A stretch of 64,000 nt of DNA from UBA8752 sp002336475 (GTDB lineage: Bacteria; Bacteroidota; Bacteroidia; Flavobacteriales_D; Sanyastnellaceae). Within the stretch, counting starts at the first letter, position 1, and each line of letters opens with the position of its first letter. Both the position numbers and the translations under genes were made by a program. The notes under the pieces are model-generated. The model was not told the DNA's origin. It ran no database searches and worked only from the letters and a program-made list of their open reading frames with translations. Of the stretch, positions 40,291-49,515 are shown piece by piece. The stretch spans positions 992,001 to 1,056,000 of the forward strand of contig OX044365.1 of NCBI GenBank assembly GCA_943846755.1, read 5' to 3'.

Positions 40291-43224
40291 CTACTCTACA
40301 CAGGGGGTGCCGAAGTCGGCGAGCAACATCAACAGGTCTGCGCTACCGGTCAAGCCATCGCTGTTTAAATCCGCGGGACACTCGCCGGGAGGATTCATGC
40401 TGTAAATACAGCTCTCATCGGCGGCCGTATTCAGGGGATGGTAATTGATCGCCTCGGGATCCATGCACCCCGTCCAGAAGCAACTGCCATTTTCGTGCGT
40501 TGCAGCGGCATTGAAGTTGGTAGCCGAGCCATAGGTGCATCCGTTGATCAGGGAGATGACCGACACACTGACCCGCTCAGAAGTGCACACGGTCGACACA
40601 CTGCGCACGTGCCAATCGTAGAAATAATAGTAGTAGTTGGTGCTGTTGGCCGGGTTGCTCAGGTTGTTGGACGTGATGGTAAGCAACCCTTCGGCGCTGT
40701 ATGGAAAAGCCAAGGCTGCGCCCACTCCATCCCGCCAAAGCGCCACTCCATTGGCATAGGTACGGAGTCCATACCCCTCACCTTCCGGCACGAAGAAGTC
40801 AAGGTGGATGTATGAAGCTCCCATGGGAACTTCTGCATCGATTTGCGCCATGAGTGCACCGCCGTCATCCACCAGACCGACCGTAACTGCACCTGTCGAT
40901 GCCGCAAAAACAAGCACAGAGTCCAAGATCACATCACGGTGTGTATCGAACCTCAACCAGTACGAGTCATTGCCCAGAAACCCCCCTTCATCCTGGACGA
41001 CCGGGCCCACGGATGCTACATCCAGATTGTATTCCAAAACGGCTTCTGCATAGAATGTCGTGGTCGTGTCTACCAAGCCGGCATCGTACTCTATTCCAAC
41101 GGCATCAGGGACCAATGCGCCTGCATCTTGGTACCAATTCAACACCTCTCCATTTCCCATTAAGACGACCTCATCAGGCAATGAAAGCACAGCATCTTCG
41201 ATCGCGGGCGCCATTGGCAAGTCATAAAAAACGACCTCCACCGTATCCGACCGAACTGTTTCTCCGCATCCGTTGTCCAACTCCATGAAGTAGGCCCCGC
41301 CCTCTGTCACCAAAATACTGTCGGCTTGGGTGCCATCGGACCAACTCCAATCGCCTTCCGCAACCCCCCGCAGAATGACAGACCTCTCTCCGCACCCCAC
41401 GAGGTCGCCTTCTGTCACAATGGTCGCTGTGACCTCATCCCGTCGGTCAACCCTCACGGGAATAGAAAGCCCAACACACCCCTCTGAAGTGGTCACCATG
41501 GCACGGTAATACCCCGGGTCACCGACCACCGCTTCATGCTCCAAACCGCCGGTATTCCAAAGGTGATCAGCGTCTGGATAAGGGGTAGACAATGCCAATG
41601 AATCCCCGGTACACAAGGTGGTCTCACCGGTCCATACCGCGGCAAATGGCGGCAAGGTGCAAGGGGCCTCGATGACTTCATGGTACAGGTCTGGCGCCGG
41701 GGAAACGATGACTTTTACTGCTCCCCCCGGAAATTGCACAACTGCGCTGTCAATGGTGGTTTCATTGCCCAGTCCGAAATGGACGTGGTGTGAGCATGTC
41801 ATGCCGTAGCTCTCCCCTGAGCGTACCTCTCGAACCTGCACCCCCCAAGTGCCATATAGCGAAACACGGGCACCAACTGCATCCAGGTTGGACGTGACAC
41901 CCTGCAGGTCAAAGGCGACCCAATGGTGATTGTTGCCTTCATTGCGGTACAACACATCTGGATTGCTTGGGTCGGGGGTCACATAGACTCCGCCATGGGT
42001 GGCATAGACATCAAGCGTCCCGTTTTTCTCTGCATCTCCCACTGCGAACCCCAGCATGTTGTCGGGATATCCAAAGGGCCAATCCAACGCTTCAAAGGTT
42101 CCGTCACCCTGACCCAAGAGGAAATGCTGGGCACCTCCTCCTCCAGAGGTCATCAAATCGAGGTGGCCATCATTGTCGAAGTCGGCCATTTTGGCTTGCA
42201 GAAAAAAGCCCGTAATGTCCAGGCCACTGCCCTCTGTGATGTCCGTGAAATGACCTGTTCCATCGTTTTGAAGAAGGGCCAATGCCGCACTGTGGTTGGT
42301 GATCAATGCGTCCATATCGCCATCGTTGTCGATGTCTCCAAAGTCCGAGGTCCAACTTTGCTCAAACAGCACCAACCCGCGCGATGCGGCTTCCTCCGTC
42401 CACCCTCCATTGCCGTCTGAAACCCACAATTGATTGACCCTCTTTGGGTCAAATGGATCAGACACGAATTGCCTGCATTTGGCGATGTACAAATCGGTGT
42501 GACCGTCTCCATTTACATCGGTGGTCACCACGCCATAATTGCCGCTGTGGTCCGTAAATGGATCATTGGAATAGTCGTAATCCGTCAATGGCATCAGGCT
42601 GGCATCGTATTCAAGACCGCCTTGCTCAACGCCCTTCCACAGCTTGCTCAGCCCATCGTCATGGCAGGCAAAAACATCCAGCATCCCATCTCCATCGAGA
42701 TCGGTCATGGCGCATCCCTGCATGAATATGGAACCGTTGTCGAGGTTTTCCAAGGGCCCCGCGCCATGGGGCAACATCTTCAGATGATGGACCCCATCAT
42801 AGGAGCCTCCAGCGATCAGGTCCTTGGAACCGCTGTTGTTGAGGTCGCCAATGCATGCCCCCCATTGATTTGAGTTGCTGACCGTCGCCATTTCGACAGC
42901 ATAAAACCCCTCGGGCCCCTGGAATTCCACCACGACATCGTGGCCTTCGTTAAAAATGACCAGGTCGTCCCACCCGTTGTTGTCAACGTCGGTGAAGCCC
43001 ACTGTACCCGCACTGTGGTAGGAGCCCTGCAAACTGGTGGAAAAGGTAAATTCTACCTGCGCCTTCAGGCCTTGTTGCAGGCACATGAAGACCCCAAGCA
43101 ACGGCAGCCACTTCCCCTGAAACAGGGCAACGTCTCTTGCCATCCCTGCGCAAAGGGCAAAGAACCCATGCTTCCCCGTACTATTCGACGGACCGCAACG
43201 GTTCAAAATCGGGCTTGTTCGCAT
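40291..43224 (-). CDS. Secreted FG-GAP/VCBS repeat protein with ASPIC/UnbV domain
   Basis: The 977-residue protein carries seven or so FG-GAP/VCBS repeats at about 50-410, each with a calcium-binding DxDxDGxxD loop (FTDVDNNGWDDLVIF, MTDLDGDGMLDVFAC, TTDVNGDGHTDLYIA, FGDIDNDGDMDALIT, MADFDNDGHLDLMTS), forming a likely propeller. An ASPIC/UnbV domain follows (DAVGARVSLYGTWGVQVREV, SHHVHFGLG, VVQFPGGAVK; about 445-515), as in CRTAC1-like proteins. Ig-like domains, a MAM-like or jelly-roll part, one DSC repeat (GCMDPEAINYHPLNTAADESC) and a single dockerin-like loop (CPADLNSDGLTGSADLLMLL) complete it. It has no T9SS domain. The start is uncertain: the Met at 43143, just before a better signal peptide ending LKAQ, is a good alternative to the ATG at 43224. 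It is convergent with the endonuclease gene. Confidence 0.88.
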   Translation of the reverse strand: MRTSPILNRCGPSNSTGKHGFFALCAGMARDVALFQGKWLPLLGVFMCLQQGLKAQVEFTFSTSLQGSYHSAGTVGFTDVDNNGWDDLVIFNEGHDVVVEFQGPEGFYAVEMATVSNSNQWGACIGDLNNSGSKDLIAGGSYDGVHHLKMLPHGAGPLENLDNGSIFMQGCAMTDLDGDGMLDVFACHDDGLSKLWKGVEQGGLEYDASLMPLTDYDYSNDPFTDHSGNYGVVTTDVNGDGHTDLYIAKCRQFVSDPFDPKRVNQLWVSDGNGGWTEEAASRGLVLFEQSWTSDFGDIDNDGDMDALITNHSAALALLQNDGTGHFTDITEGSGLDITGFFLQAKMADFDNDGHLDLMTSGGGGAQHFLLGQGDGTFEALDWPFGYPDNMLGFAVGDAEKNGTLDVYATHGGVYVTPDPSNPDVLYRNEGNNHHWVAFDLQGVTSNLDAVGARVSLYGTWGVQVREVRSGESYGMTCSHHVHFGLGNETTIDSAVVQFPGGAVKVIVSPAPDLYHEVIEAPCTLPPFAAVWTGETTLCTGDSLALSTPYPDADHLWNTGGLEHEAVVGDPGYYRAMVTTSEGCVGLSIPVRVDRRDEVTATIVTEGDLVGCGERSVILRGVAEGDWSWSDGTQADSILVTEGGAYFMELDNGCGETVRSDTVEVVFYDLPMAPAIEDAVLSLPDEVVLMGNGEVLNWYQDAGALVPDAVGIEYDAGLVDTTTTFYAEAVLEYNLDVASVGPVVQDEGGFLGNDSYWLRFDTHRDVILDSVLVFAASTGAVTVGLVDDGGALMAQIDAEVPMGASYIHLDFFVPEGEGYGLRTYANGVALWRDGVGAALAFPYSAEGLLTITSNNLSNPANSTNYYYYFYDWHVRSVSTVCTSERVSVSVISLINGCTYGSATNFNAAATHENGSCFWTGCMDPEAINYHPLNTAADESCIYSMNPPGECPADLNSDGLTGSADLLMLLADFGTPCVE

Positions 43225-43297
43225 TCCGCATATTTCGACTTAGAAATATAATGTGTAATACCAAGAAGCCCTAGCCGCCTACGAATTGATATATGAC

Positions 43298-45874
43298 TTA
43301 CATCGACGGGCCAAGGAAGACGGCGTTGTCGAAGAGGCGGTGACCGGACTTCCAGAAGGCGCGGAAGAGCGGGTTGTCCACGAGGTAGACCACGCTTCCG
43401 CGGCCCATGTTGTGTACGCCCGCCACCAGCGAGCCTTTCTGCGCGGGAATGGACATTTCTCCGGCGTGACCGCTAAAGGGGCGGCCTTGGTCACCTGGAG
43501 GCAACACCGCGACATTGCCCTCTTCGAGGGCCGCAAAGCGGCGACCAGATGTGCGCAGGGTCATGTATTTGCTGCCGTATCCATCTGCCAACGGATGTGT
43601 ATCGTCAACTGCGGCGCTGAAAATGGCGCCGGGCAGGTCATAGCGTAAACGGTCGCGGCCTTGCGCAGAAAAAGGCAGCGGATCGAGTCCCTGGGCGGCA
43701 TTGTCGTGGGCGTTGCGCTCATCGGTGGCCTCTTGAATGCGGGCCTCCTCGGCTTGGACTTCGGCCCGCTCACCCTCGGCATAGCGCTTCAAACCCCAGC
43801 CTTCTTGGCCAGAAAATGCGCTGCATGCGCCGCCTACTGCGACCAGCTGACCTCCTTCCCGAACCCAAGATGCCAGATCGTTGCGGTCACCGTCGTCCAT
43901 GCGGTACCAGCCGCTGGGCAGCACCACAATGTCGAGGTTGTCCAAGTCCAGATCACCCAATTCGCCGACGCGGTCGATGGGGTATTGCAGGTTGTTCTCA
44001 AAGTGATACCAAATCTCACCTGCACTCAACGAGCTGACCCCCTCTCCTGCTACGGTTGCGATGCGGGGTGCTTGGATGGCATCATAGTGGCTGCTTCCAA
44101 AGTCATATCCGGCAGTAACGCGGCCCGAAGTCACGGCCACAGGAGCAGCATGGCTGGCTTCCCCGGCACGGGCTACCGCACCGGCCAAATCGGCCACGGT
44201 TTCATTGTTGCGGAGCGTGATCACGAAATCTCCCGCCGAGAATACGTTCCCGTCGATTGAAAACCCTGAATCGGCGCGGCGCACTGTGACCCCTTCAGCC
44301 AGCAAGGCGGCCAAGCCGCGAATGGCATCGGCCCCGCTGCCAGGCAACACCCAACCATATGGACGCTGCGCTCCCGCCGCGCGCTGAGATGTGGGGGCTT
44401 CCTGCCATTTACCCGAAACCTGCACCCTGCCTTTCAGCGCCATGGCCTGCAGCCCCAAAGCATGAGGCAAAGCCCAAGCCGTGATGTCATAAGTCATGCT
44501 GTCGGAGAGCTCAGGATCGGGGTCCATCAGCACCTGAAGGATGCCGCCATGGGGCTGGTGGGCATCGATGAGCAGGTCTCCTGCCCGCACCGTCCTCTTT
44601 GCAGTGCGGCCCGATGCGTAATCGTATGCCTGAATGGACGACACCGCAGGAGCCGTGCCGTACCCGATGCCATTGACATCCAAAACCCGGCGCAGCTCCG
44701 CCATTTTAGAAGCGTCCTGTCCTGCCGGGAACACATACCCTGCGTAACCGCCAAACGGGTCCGACACGTTTTTGCTGTAGTAGTCGGCAAATTGACCAAT
44801 GAGTTCCTCATGCCGGCGGGCGCTTTCCTCCACGGTACTGAGGCCCGATTCGTGGTGGTTGAGGATGCGATAGGCCAGGGTCAAAGTATCGCCCAAGGCC
44901 GTCGTGATCGCCCGACCGGCACGGCTGCTTCCCCCTTGCTCGTAGGTCATGCCGATGGCGCCATTGTAAAGGGGCCAAGTGTCCCCATAAGCAGGGTAAA
45001 AGAGGTCAAAAACCTCACGGGTGAAATACAATGCCCCACGGGCATCGAACCAACGGGCGTTGTTGGCTCCAATGTGCTCCTGGCACTTGCGCTGCCAGGG
45101 GTTGATGATCTTGTGATAAGGCTCCGCTGCGGGGGCAAAGTAGTAAGGTGAATTGACCCCCTGCTCGTGAAAGTCCACATGCACCTGCGGCAACCAACGG
45201 CGGTAGGCCGTCACCCGCCCTTGGGTCTCGACCTGGGTCTGCCAAGCCCAATCGCGGTTCATGTCGAACATGTAATGGTTGCTGCGTCCTCCAGGCCAAG
45301 GCTCATCATGCTCTACCGTGCCGGGATCAACATTGGGCTTGAGTCCAGAAGTCTGGTCTTGGAAGGCCACATAGCGGTCCCGGCCATCGGGGTTGACACA
45401 GGGATCCATGATGACCACGGTCTTTTCCAACCAATCTGATACATCGCCCTCTCCTGCATCCTTGCCCGTCACCAGAGCGTGCATGCTGCGCAGTGCTGCC
45501 TCGGTGCACACGGCCTCGTTGCCGTGGACGTTGTAACTCAACCAGACAAAAGCCACACCGGGGTCGTCTGCAGGAAGTCCGCGTCCTTCCGCTCGGGCCA
45601 TGTTGGCCATCCTCAACGCCTCCAAGCGCGCTTGATTGGACTCGGATGTCACTACAAGGACTCCGAGCTCACGGAACTCTGATGTGCGGCCATAAGGCTC
45701 CCAAACGGCCCGTTCTGACTCCGCGGCCAAGGACTTGGCGTAGTCTACCACCTTGTGGTGCCGGGTAAACCGGTCACCGAGTTCGTACCCTAGGAATTCC
45801 GCCGGTGTCGGCACTTGTGATTGGAGGGTCAATGCCGAACAAATCAGCACCAACAAGGCAGACAAAATCTTCAT
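43298..45874 (-). CDS. Secreted M14-family zinc carboxypeptidase
   Basis: The 858-residue protein begins with a signal peptide (MKILSALLVLICSALTLQSQ). Residues 30-330 are an M14 carboxypeptidase: zinc ligands H117 and E120 in VHGNE, third ligand His in HVDFHEQG (about 232-238), the PCVNPDGRDRY segment (158-168) and a likely catalytic Glu in GMTYEQGGSSRAG (about 305). The C-terminal 500 residues contain beta-rich domains. One is a class I glutamine-amidotransferase-like fold (IDRVGELGDLDLDNLDIVVL then DLASWVREGGQLVAVGGACS), a combination common in Bacteroidota M14 proteins. It trims C-terminal residues from peptides outside the cell or in the periplasm. It lies 13 bp downstream of the endonuclease I gene in the same direction. 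Confidence 0.92.
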   Translation of the reverse strand: MKILSALLVLICSALTLQSQVPTPAEFLGYELGDRFTRHHKVVDYAKSLAAESERAVWEPYGRTSEFRELGVLVVTSESNQARLEALRMANMARAEGRGLPADDPGVAFVWLSYNVHGNEAVCTEAALRSMHALVTGKDAGEGDVSDWLEKTVVIMDPCVNPDGRDRYVAFQDQTSGLKPNVDPGTVEHDEPWPGGRSNHYMFDMNRDWAWQTQVETQGRVTAYRRWLPQVHVDFHEQGVNSPYYFAPAAEPYHKIINPWQRKCQEHIGANNARWFDARGALYFTREVFDLFYPAYGDTWPLYNGAIGMTYEQGGSSRAGRAITTALGDTLTLAYRILNHHESGLSTVEESARRHEELIGQFADYYSKNVSDPFGGYAGYVFPAGQDASKMAELRRVLDVNGIGYGTAPAVSSIQAYDYASGRTAKRTVRAGDLLIDAHQPHGGILQVLMDPDPELSDSMTYDITAWALPHALGLQAMALKGRVQVSGKWQEAPTSQRAAGAQRPYGWVLPGSGADAIRGLAALLAEGVTVRRADSGFSIDGNVFSAGDFVITLRNNETVADLAGAVARAGEASHAAPVAVTSGRVTAGYDFGSSHYDAIQAPRIATVAGEGVSSLSAGEIWYHFENNLQYPIDRVGELGDLDLDNLDIVVLPSGWYRMDDGDRNDLASWVREGGQLVAVGGACSAFSGQEGWGLKRYAEGERAEVQAEEARIQEATDERNAHDNAAQGLDPLPFSAQGRDRLRYDLPGAIFSAAVDDTHPLADGYGSKYMTLRTSGRRFAALEEGNVAVLPPGDQGRPFSGHAGEMSIPAQKGSLVAGVHNMGRGSVVYLVDNPLFRAFWKSGHRLFDNAVFLGPSM

Positions 45875-45887
45875 TTCTCAATGGGTT

Positions 45888-47729
45888 TCAAGGGCAGGTT
45901 ATCCCGAACTCTGCCAATATAGCGAGCATGTCAGCGGTGGTTACCGCTCCATCCCCGGTGATGTCAGAGGTGCAATTCGACAAGCACCCGAACTGACCCA
46001 GAAGCAGCAGCACATCTCCCACGGCTACGATGCCATCTCCGTCGAGGTCAGACGCACACTCTTGTACTTCTGGCGGCGTACCCCACACCGTGATTTCGTC
46101 CAACCGCCACACCTCTCCCGGAGCATTGTTTCTCATCTGAACTTGGAGCTGTACCGTGGATGCCGGCGGCAACAGCAAGGGCAACACGGTGGTCGAACCA
46201 TCACCCGTTTGACCATCGAGGTAAAGCGGCTGTCCATCAATCAACACTTGAAACTCGAGATAATCCATAGGACCTGTCATGCCACCACTCCCTTGGAAAT
46301 CGCCAGAAACAGCCAAGTCCTCTACACCTTGAACATCCACCTCGCGAGAGGTCCAAGTCACAAGGCCATCGGTGTTGCGTACGGCCATCACCGTGTCGTT
46401 CTGAAACTCCTCCGTCCACATGGCTTCGGTAGAAGATGCCGGCCCCAAGGTCCACTCTTCCTCACCCGCTGCGGAAGCACCGTCCAGCGTGCCGTCGAAG
46501 CCGTATTGCAGTCCATTGGTGTGAAAAGAAGCCCTGTACAAGATGGGGCCTTCCGGTGTGGTGGGCGGTCCAGGGATGCCTGCACATCCATAACCTGGCA
46601 TCCCGCAATCGCCATAGACATCGCCCAAAGTCGTGGCATCGCCGTCGTCACAGGGGTCGCCAAGAAAGATGCAAGAGCCGTCGTTCAGGGTAGCTTCAGA
46701 TTGGAAATTACATGCCCCCGGGAGGGTGCATCCAGGCACGTCTATCGGCGTACCTGCGCAGCCATAATCGGGCAATCCACAATCGGTGTAGACATCCCCG
46801 AGGGTTTCGGCATTCCCATCGTTGCAGGCGCCTCCCACGACAATGCAGGAGCCATCGTCTATGGTGGCGGATTCGTCATAGTTGCAGGCCGAGGCCAACA
46901 TGCAGCCGGGAATGTCACTGGGCGGCTCCCAAAACCAACCATCGTAGACCCAATCGGGATGGTCGATGTAGGGGTTGCGGTTGCCCTGGGCGATTTCCGT
47001 TCTGTTGTTTCTCGTCAGTTCCACAGCACTGACTGGATCCTGCTCATGCCAGGCAAAAAGTACAGCAGGGTCGCACACGCCTGAGATGTCACCCGCCTGT
47101 GTGGGGTACATGGTGTAGAAATAGAACACACTCCTGGCGATGTCCCCTTTGAACTCCTCTCGGGGTTCCCAAATGCTGCCCGTGCTCTCGCTGAATTCAT
47201 CAGCATTGGACGGCGTAGACCCCGTGCTGAGGTAGTTGCCAGAGCCGTCGACACCGTACCATTGGGCGCTGCCATCAGCCACCTCACCGTAGGGATCATT
47301 GGAACGGGCTGAATTGGCAGACCCGTGGCAGGGCCGGATGGACCAGATGTCGGATTTCATAGGAGATGCAGAGCCATAAAAAGACTGGGGCACGACATGC
47401 TCGGCATTGATGGGATTGGGGTAAGTCACAAAACCGCTTCCCTGTTGGAACCCCGTATAGATGCACTCGATTTGTCCCCCTGAAGCGTCCACAAAGCCGT
47501 ACATCTGCTCCCGGGCGTTGTTGTACCCCAGGTTCGTGAAGAGCCCATCATACCAGTTCTGCTTGATCCACGTGCGCAACGGCTCGAGCTGCAAATCATC
47601 TGGAGCATCAGGCTGTGACCAAACGACCAGAGGGAGAAAAAGAAAGGCACACAGGGTGCCCACAGTGGGGAATTGGATCTTCAAGGCAGTTTGAAAATAC
47701 GTTTGGTTAAGGATACCATCGGGCATCAT
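45888..47729 (-). CDS. Secreted endonuclease I with DSC repeats, MAM-like domain and dockerin-like end
   Basis: The 613-residue protein has a signal peptide (about 1-38, ending LVVWSQ). Residues 45-270 are an endonuclease I domain: LRTWIKQNWYDGLFTNLGYNN, catalytic NAEHVVPQSFYGSA, RPCHGSANSARSND, GNRNPYIDHPD. It closely resembles the nuclease inside the 36312 gene. Two DSC repeats with the 'NDGNAETLGDVYTDCG' spacer (about 285-385), a MAM-like jelly roll (about 395-545) and a two-loop dockerin-like end (CASDLDGDGIVAVGDVLLLL and SDITGDGAVTTADMLAIL) follow. The first 23 bp overlap the end of the di-heme peroxidase gene, and the carboxypeptidase gene follows after 13 bp, so the three form one transcription unit. 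It probably degrades extracellular nucleic acids. Confidence 0.92.
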   Translation of the reverse strand: MMPDGILNQTYFQTALKIQFPTVGTLCAFLFLPLVVWSQPDAPDDLQLEPLRTWIKQNWYDGLFTNLGYNNAREQMYGFVDASGGQIECIYTGFQQGSGFVTYPNPINAEHVVPQSFYGSASPMKSDIWSIRPCHGSANSARSNDPYGEVADGSAQWYGVDGSGNYLSTGSTPSNADEFSESTGSIWEPREEFKGDIARSVFYFYTMYPTQAGDISGVCDPAVLFAWHEQDPVSAVELTRNNRTEIAQGNRNPYIDHPDWVYDGWFWEPPSDIPGCMLASACNYDESATIDDGSCIVVGGACNDGNAETLGDVYTDCGLPDYGCAGTPIDVPGCTLPGACNFQSEATLNDGSCIFLGDPCDDGDATTLGDVYGDCGMPGYGCAGIPGPPTTPEGPILYRASFHTNGLQYGFDGTLDGASAAGEEEWTLGPASSTEAMWTEEFQNDTVMAVRNTDGLVTWTSREVDVQGVEDLAVSGDFQGSGGMTGPMDYLEFQVLIDGQPLYLDGQTGDGSTTVLPLLLPPASTVQLQVQMRNNAPGEVWRLDEITVWGTPPEVQECASDLDGDGIVAVGDVLLLLGQFGCLSNCTSDITGDGAVTTADMLAILAEFGITCP

Positions 47730-48729
47730 TCACAAAAGCAGTGTCATTCAAGGCGTGCAAAAAGGCCATCAGGTCGGACTTTTCCTCTGACGTAAGGACA
47801 AAAGGCACCAATCCACTGTCTTGATGGGCATGGCCAGCACCGCCGCTGGCGTAGTGTTCCAAAACTTCGTCCAAGTCTTGAAACCGGCCATCGTGCATGT
47901 AGGGAGCCGTAAATCCTATGTTCCTCAAGGTGGGGACTTTAAATGCGCCACTGTCCGCGGGATCGCCTGTCAACACCCACCGCCCGGGGTCCGTGGACAC
48001 CGCATCGAGGCCGTTGTTGGCAAAGCCATGGTCGGTAAACAAAGGAGGCGTGTGACACCGGTCGCAGGCCAGTCCCTCTGAACCGAACAACTCCGCTCCG
48101 TGCTGCACAGCCTCAGAAATGGCAAGCTCTCCCTGTTGCCAGCGGTCCCAAGGGCTGCTTCCACTCAGCAGACTCCGCTGAAATGTGGCCAAGGCACGGG
48201 TCAGCACAAACGGATCTAAATCCCTTCCGTATGCCGCTTGTGACTGCACCGCGTAATCAGGGGCCAGCTCCTCACAGGCGGTCACGATGTTGTGCCCCAT
48301 CTCGGAGGGTTCCTGCAAAGGGACAAGCACCTGCATCTCCAAAGTGGGCACCCCTCCCTCCGACATGAAGTGGGGCTGATAGGCCGCGTTGGTCAGGGTC
48401 GCTGCATTGCGGGTTCCCAATGCACCGAGGGCACCTGGAGTCACCGGTTCAGGGGCACTAAAGGCTTTTGAAGGAAGGTGACATGTCGCGCAACTCACGC
48501 TGCCATCTACCGATAGACGGGCATCAAAAAACAAGTCCTTCCCCAATGCCCAACGGACATCGGTAAAGGCATTGTCCTCTGGAAATTCCGGGGCATCCCA
48601 GCCTTCTGGGATTTGAATGAGCCCATCGGTATACTGGTCTGGCCGCGTCGGTTCGATCACCGTGGGATTGCAGCCCACTGTACAGAGCAACGCCGCCATA
48701 CACCACGAAAGAGTCCCAAACCGATTCAT
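47707..48729 (-). CDS. Di-heme cytochrome c peroxidase-family lipoprotein (CcpA/MauG type)
   Basis: The roughly 340-residue protein has a lipoprotein signal (MNRFGTLSWCMAALLCTVGC, lipobox TVGC). Two heme c sites are visible: VSCATCH near residue 80 and LACDRCH near 225. The segments around them (LGKDLFFDARLSVDGSVSC; GTRNAATLTNAAY; FKVPTLRNIGFTAPYMHDGRF) are characteristic of bacterial di-heme peroxidases and MauG-like enzymes. It may reduce hydrogen peroxide with electrons from small cytochromes or oxidise a surface protein. The lipid anchor suggests membrane attachment. An in-frame ATG 42 bp upstream (48771) is less likely because the signal peptide would not begin the protein. It overlaps the downstream endonuclease I gene by 23 bp. 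Confidence 0.92.
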   Translation of the reverse strand: MNRFGTLSWCMAALLCTVGCNPTVIEPTRPDQYTDGLIQIPEGWDAPEFPEDNAFTDVRWALGKDLFFDARLSVDGSVSCATCHLPSKAFSAPEPVTPGALGALGTRNAATLTNAAYQPHFMSEGGVPTLEMQVLVPLQEPSEMGHNIVTACEELAPDYAVQSQAAYGRDLDPFVLTRALATFQRSLLSGSSPWDRWQQGELAISEAVQHGAELFGSEGLACDRCHTPPLFTDHGFANNGLDAVSTDPGRWVLTGDPADSGAFKVPTLRNIGFTAPYMHDGRFQDLDEVLEHYASGGAGHAHQDSGLVPFVLTSEEKSDLMAFLHALNDTAFVNDARWYP

Positions 48730-48774
48730 CGTTCCAAAGATGCAACCGCAAAAAGACGCGGGTTGTTGCACGCT

Positions 48775-49455
48775 TTAGGGCGTTCCGTGAAACTGGATTG
48801 AAAAATCGACCACTGTCCAAGTCTCGGTGCCATATGCCGCCCCAGTATAGCGGGGAGCCAAATGCCATGATCCCCCGTAGGCCAGCAACATGGACTGCGC
48901 CCGCGGAGCCAGCTCCTCGAAAACATAAAGGTCCTGGAACCAACCTTCTTCCTGCAATGCACCCAACGGGTTGTCTGCAGGGGTCAAGAACAGGCTTTCA
49001 TAAAACTCCATGTACCAGATGTAGCTGTCGTCTTCGGGATGGTAACTGATTTGCCCTGTCACAAATGGCGTCGGCCCGAAGAACCGAACATGGTTAAGCT
49101 CCACGGGAATGTTGGTGATCATCCAGCGCTGGTCCACCCAAGCGGTATCGAGGTACTCCATCCCCGTGCTGTCCATGCGAAGCTGAACGTCCACTGCAGC
49201 AAGGTGGAATTCCACACTGTCGAGGGGAACTTCACCTTCCATGATGGCATCGCATTCCAATTCCCATGCACCGCGCACAATGGAATCCACCGGCATTTCC
49301 CATGCTGTCAAAAACCCAGTGAGGTCCGGGGTCGATACGAATCCATTGCCATCATAATCGGGCATCCAAACGGATTGAGCATCCGCGATGTGCCCCATGA
49401 CGAGCAATAATAAGCACGGAATTCCGCGCAGGATTGTATGGGGTGAAAGCAGCAA
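48775..49455 (-). CDS. Secreted protein with N-terminal dockerin-like segment
   Basis: The 226-residue protein has a signal peptide (LRGIPCLLLLVMGHIADAQ) followed at once by a dockerin-like loop, WMPDYDGNGFVSTPDLTGFLTAW (about 30-52). The remainder has no recognised family. It contains strands and aromatic residues (VELNHVRFFGPTPFVTG, DDSYIWYMEFYESLFLTP, QSMLLAYGGSWHLAPRYTG). No ATG exists near the signal peptide and a TGA lies two codons upstream, so the TTG at 49455 is taken as the start. It lies between the transporter gene (60-bp gap) and the di-heme peroxidase gene (45-bp gap), all on the minus strand. The N-terminal placement of the loop matches the truncated protein at 1-194. Confidence 0.7.
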   Translation of the reverse strand: MLLSPHTILRGIPCLLLLVMGHIADAQSVWMPDYDGNGFVSTPDLTGFLTAWEMPVDSIVRGAWELECDAIMEGEVPLDSVEFHLAAVDVQLRMDSTGMEYLDTAWVDQRWMITNIPVELNHVRFFGPTPFVTGQISYHPEDDSYIWYMEFYESLFLTPADNPLGALQEEGWFQDLYVFEELAPRAQSMLLAYGGSWHLAPRYTGAAYGTETWTVVDFSIQFHGTP

Positions 49456-49515
49456 GCTTCAACGATTTGGCTTCGTTAATTTAACCCACAGCCCTCATTA
49501 TCACAAGTTAACGGG

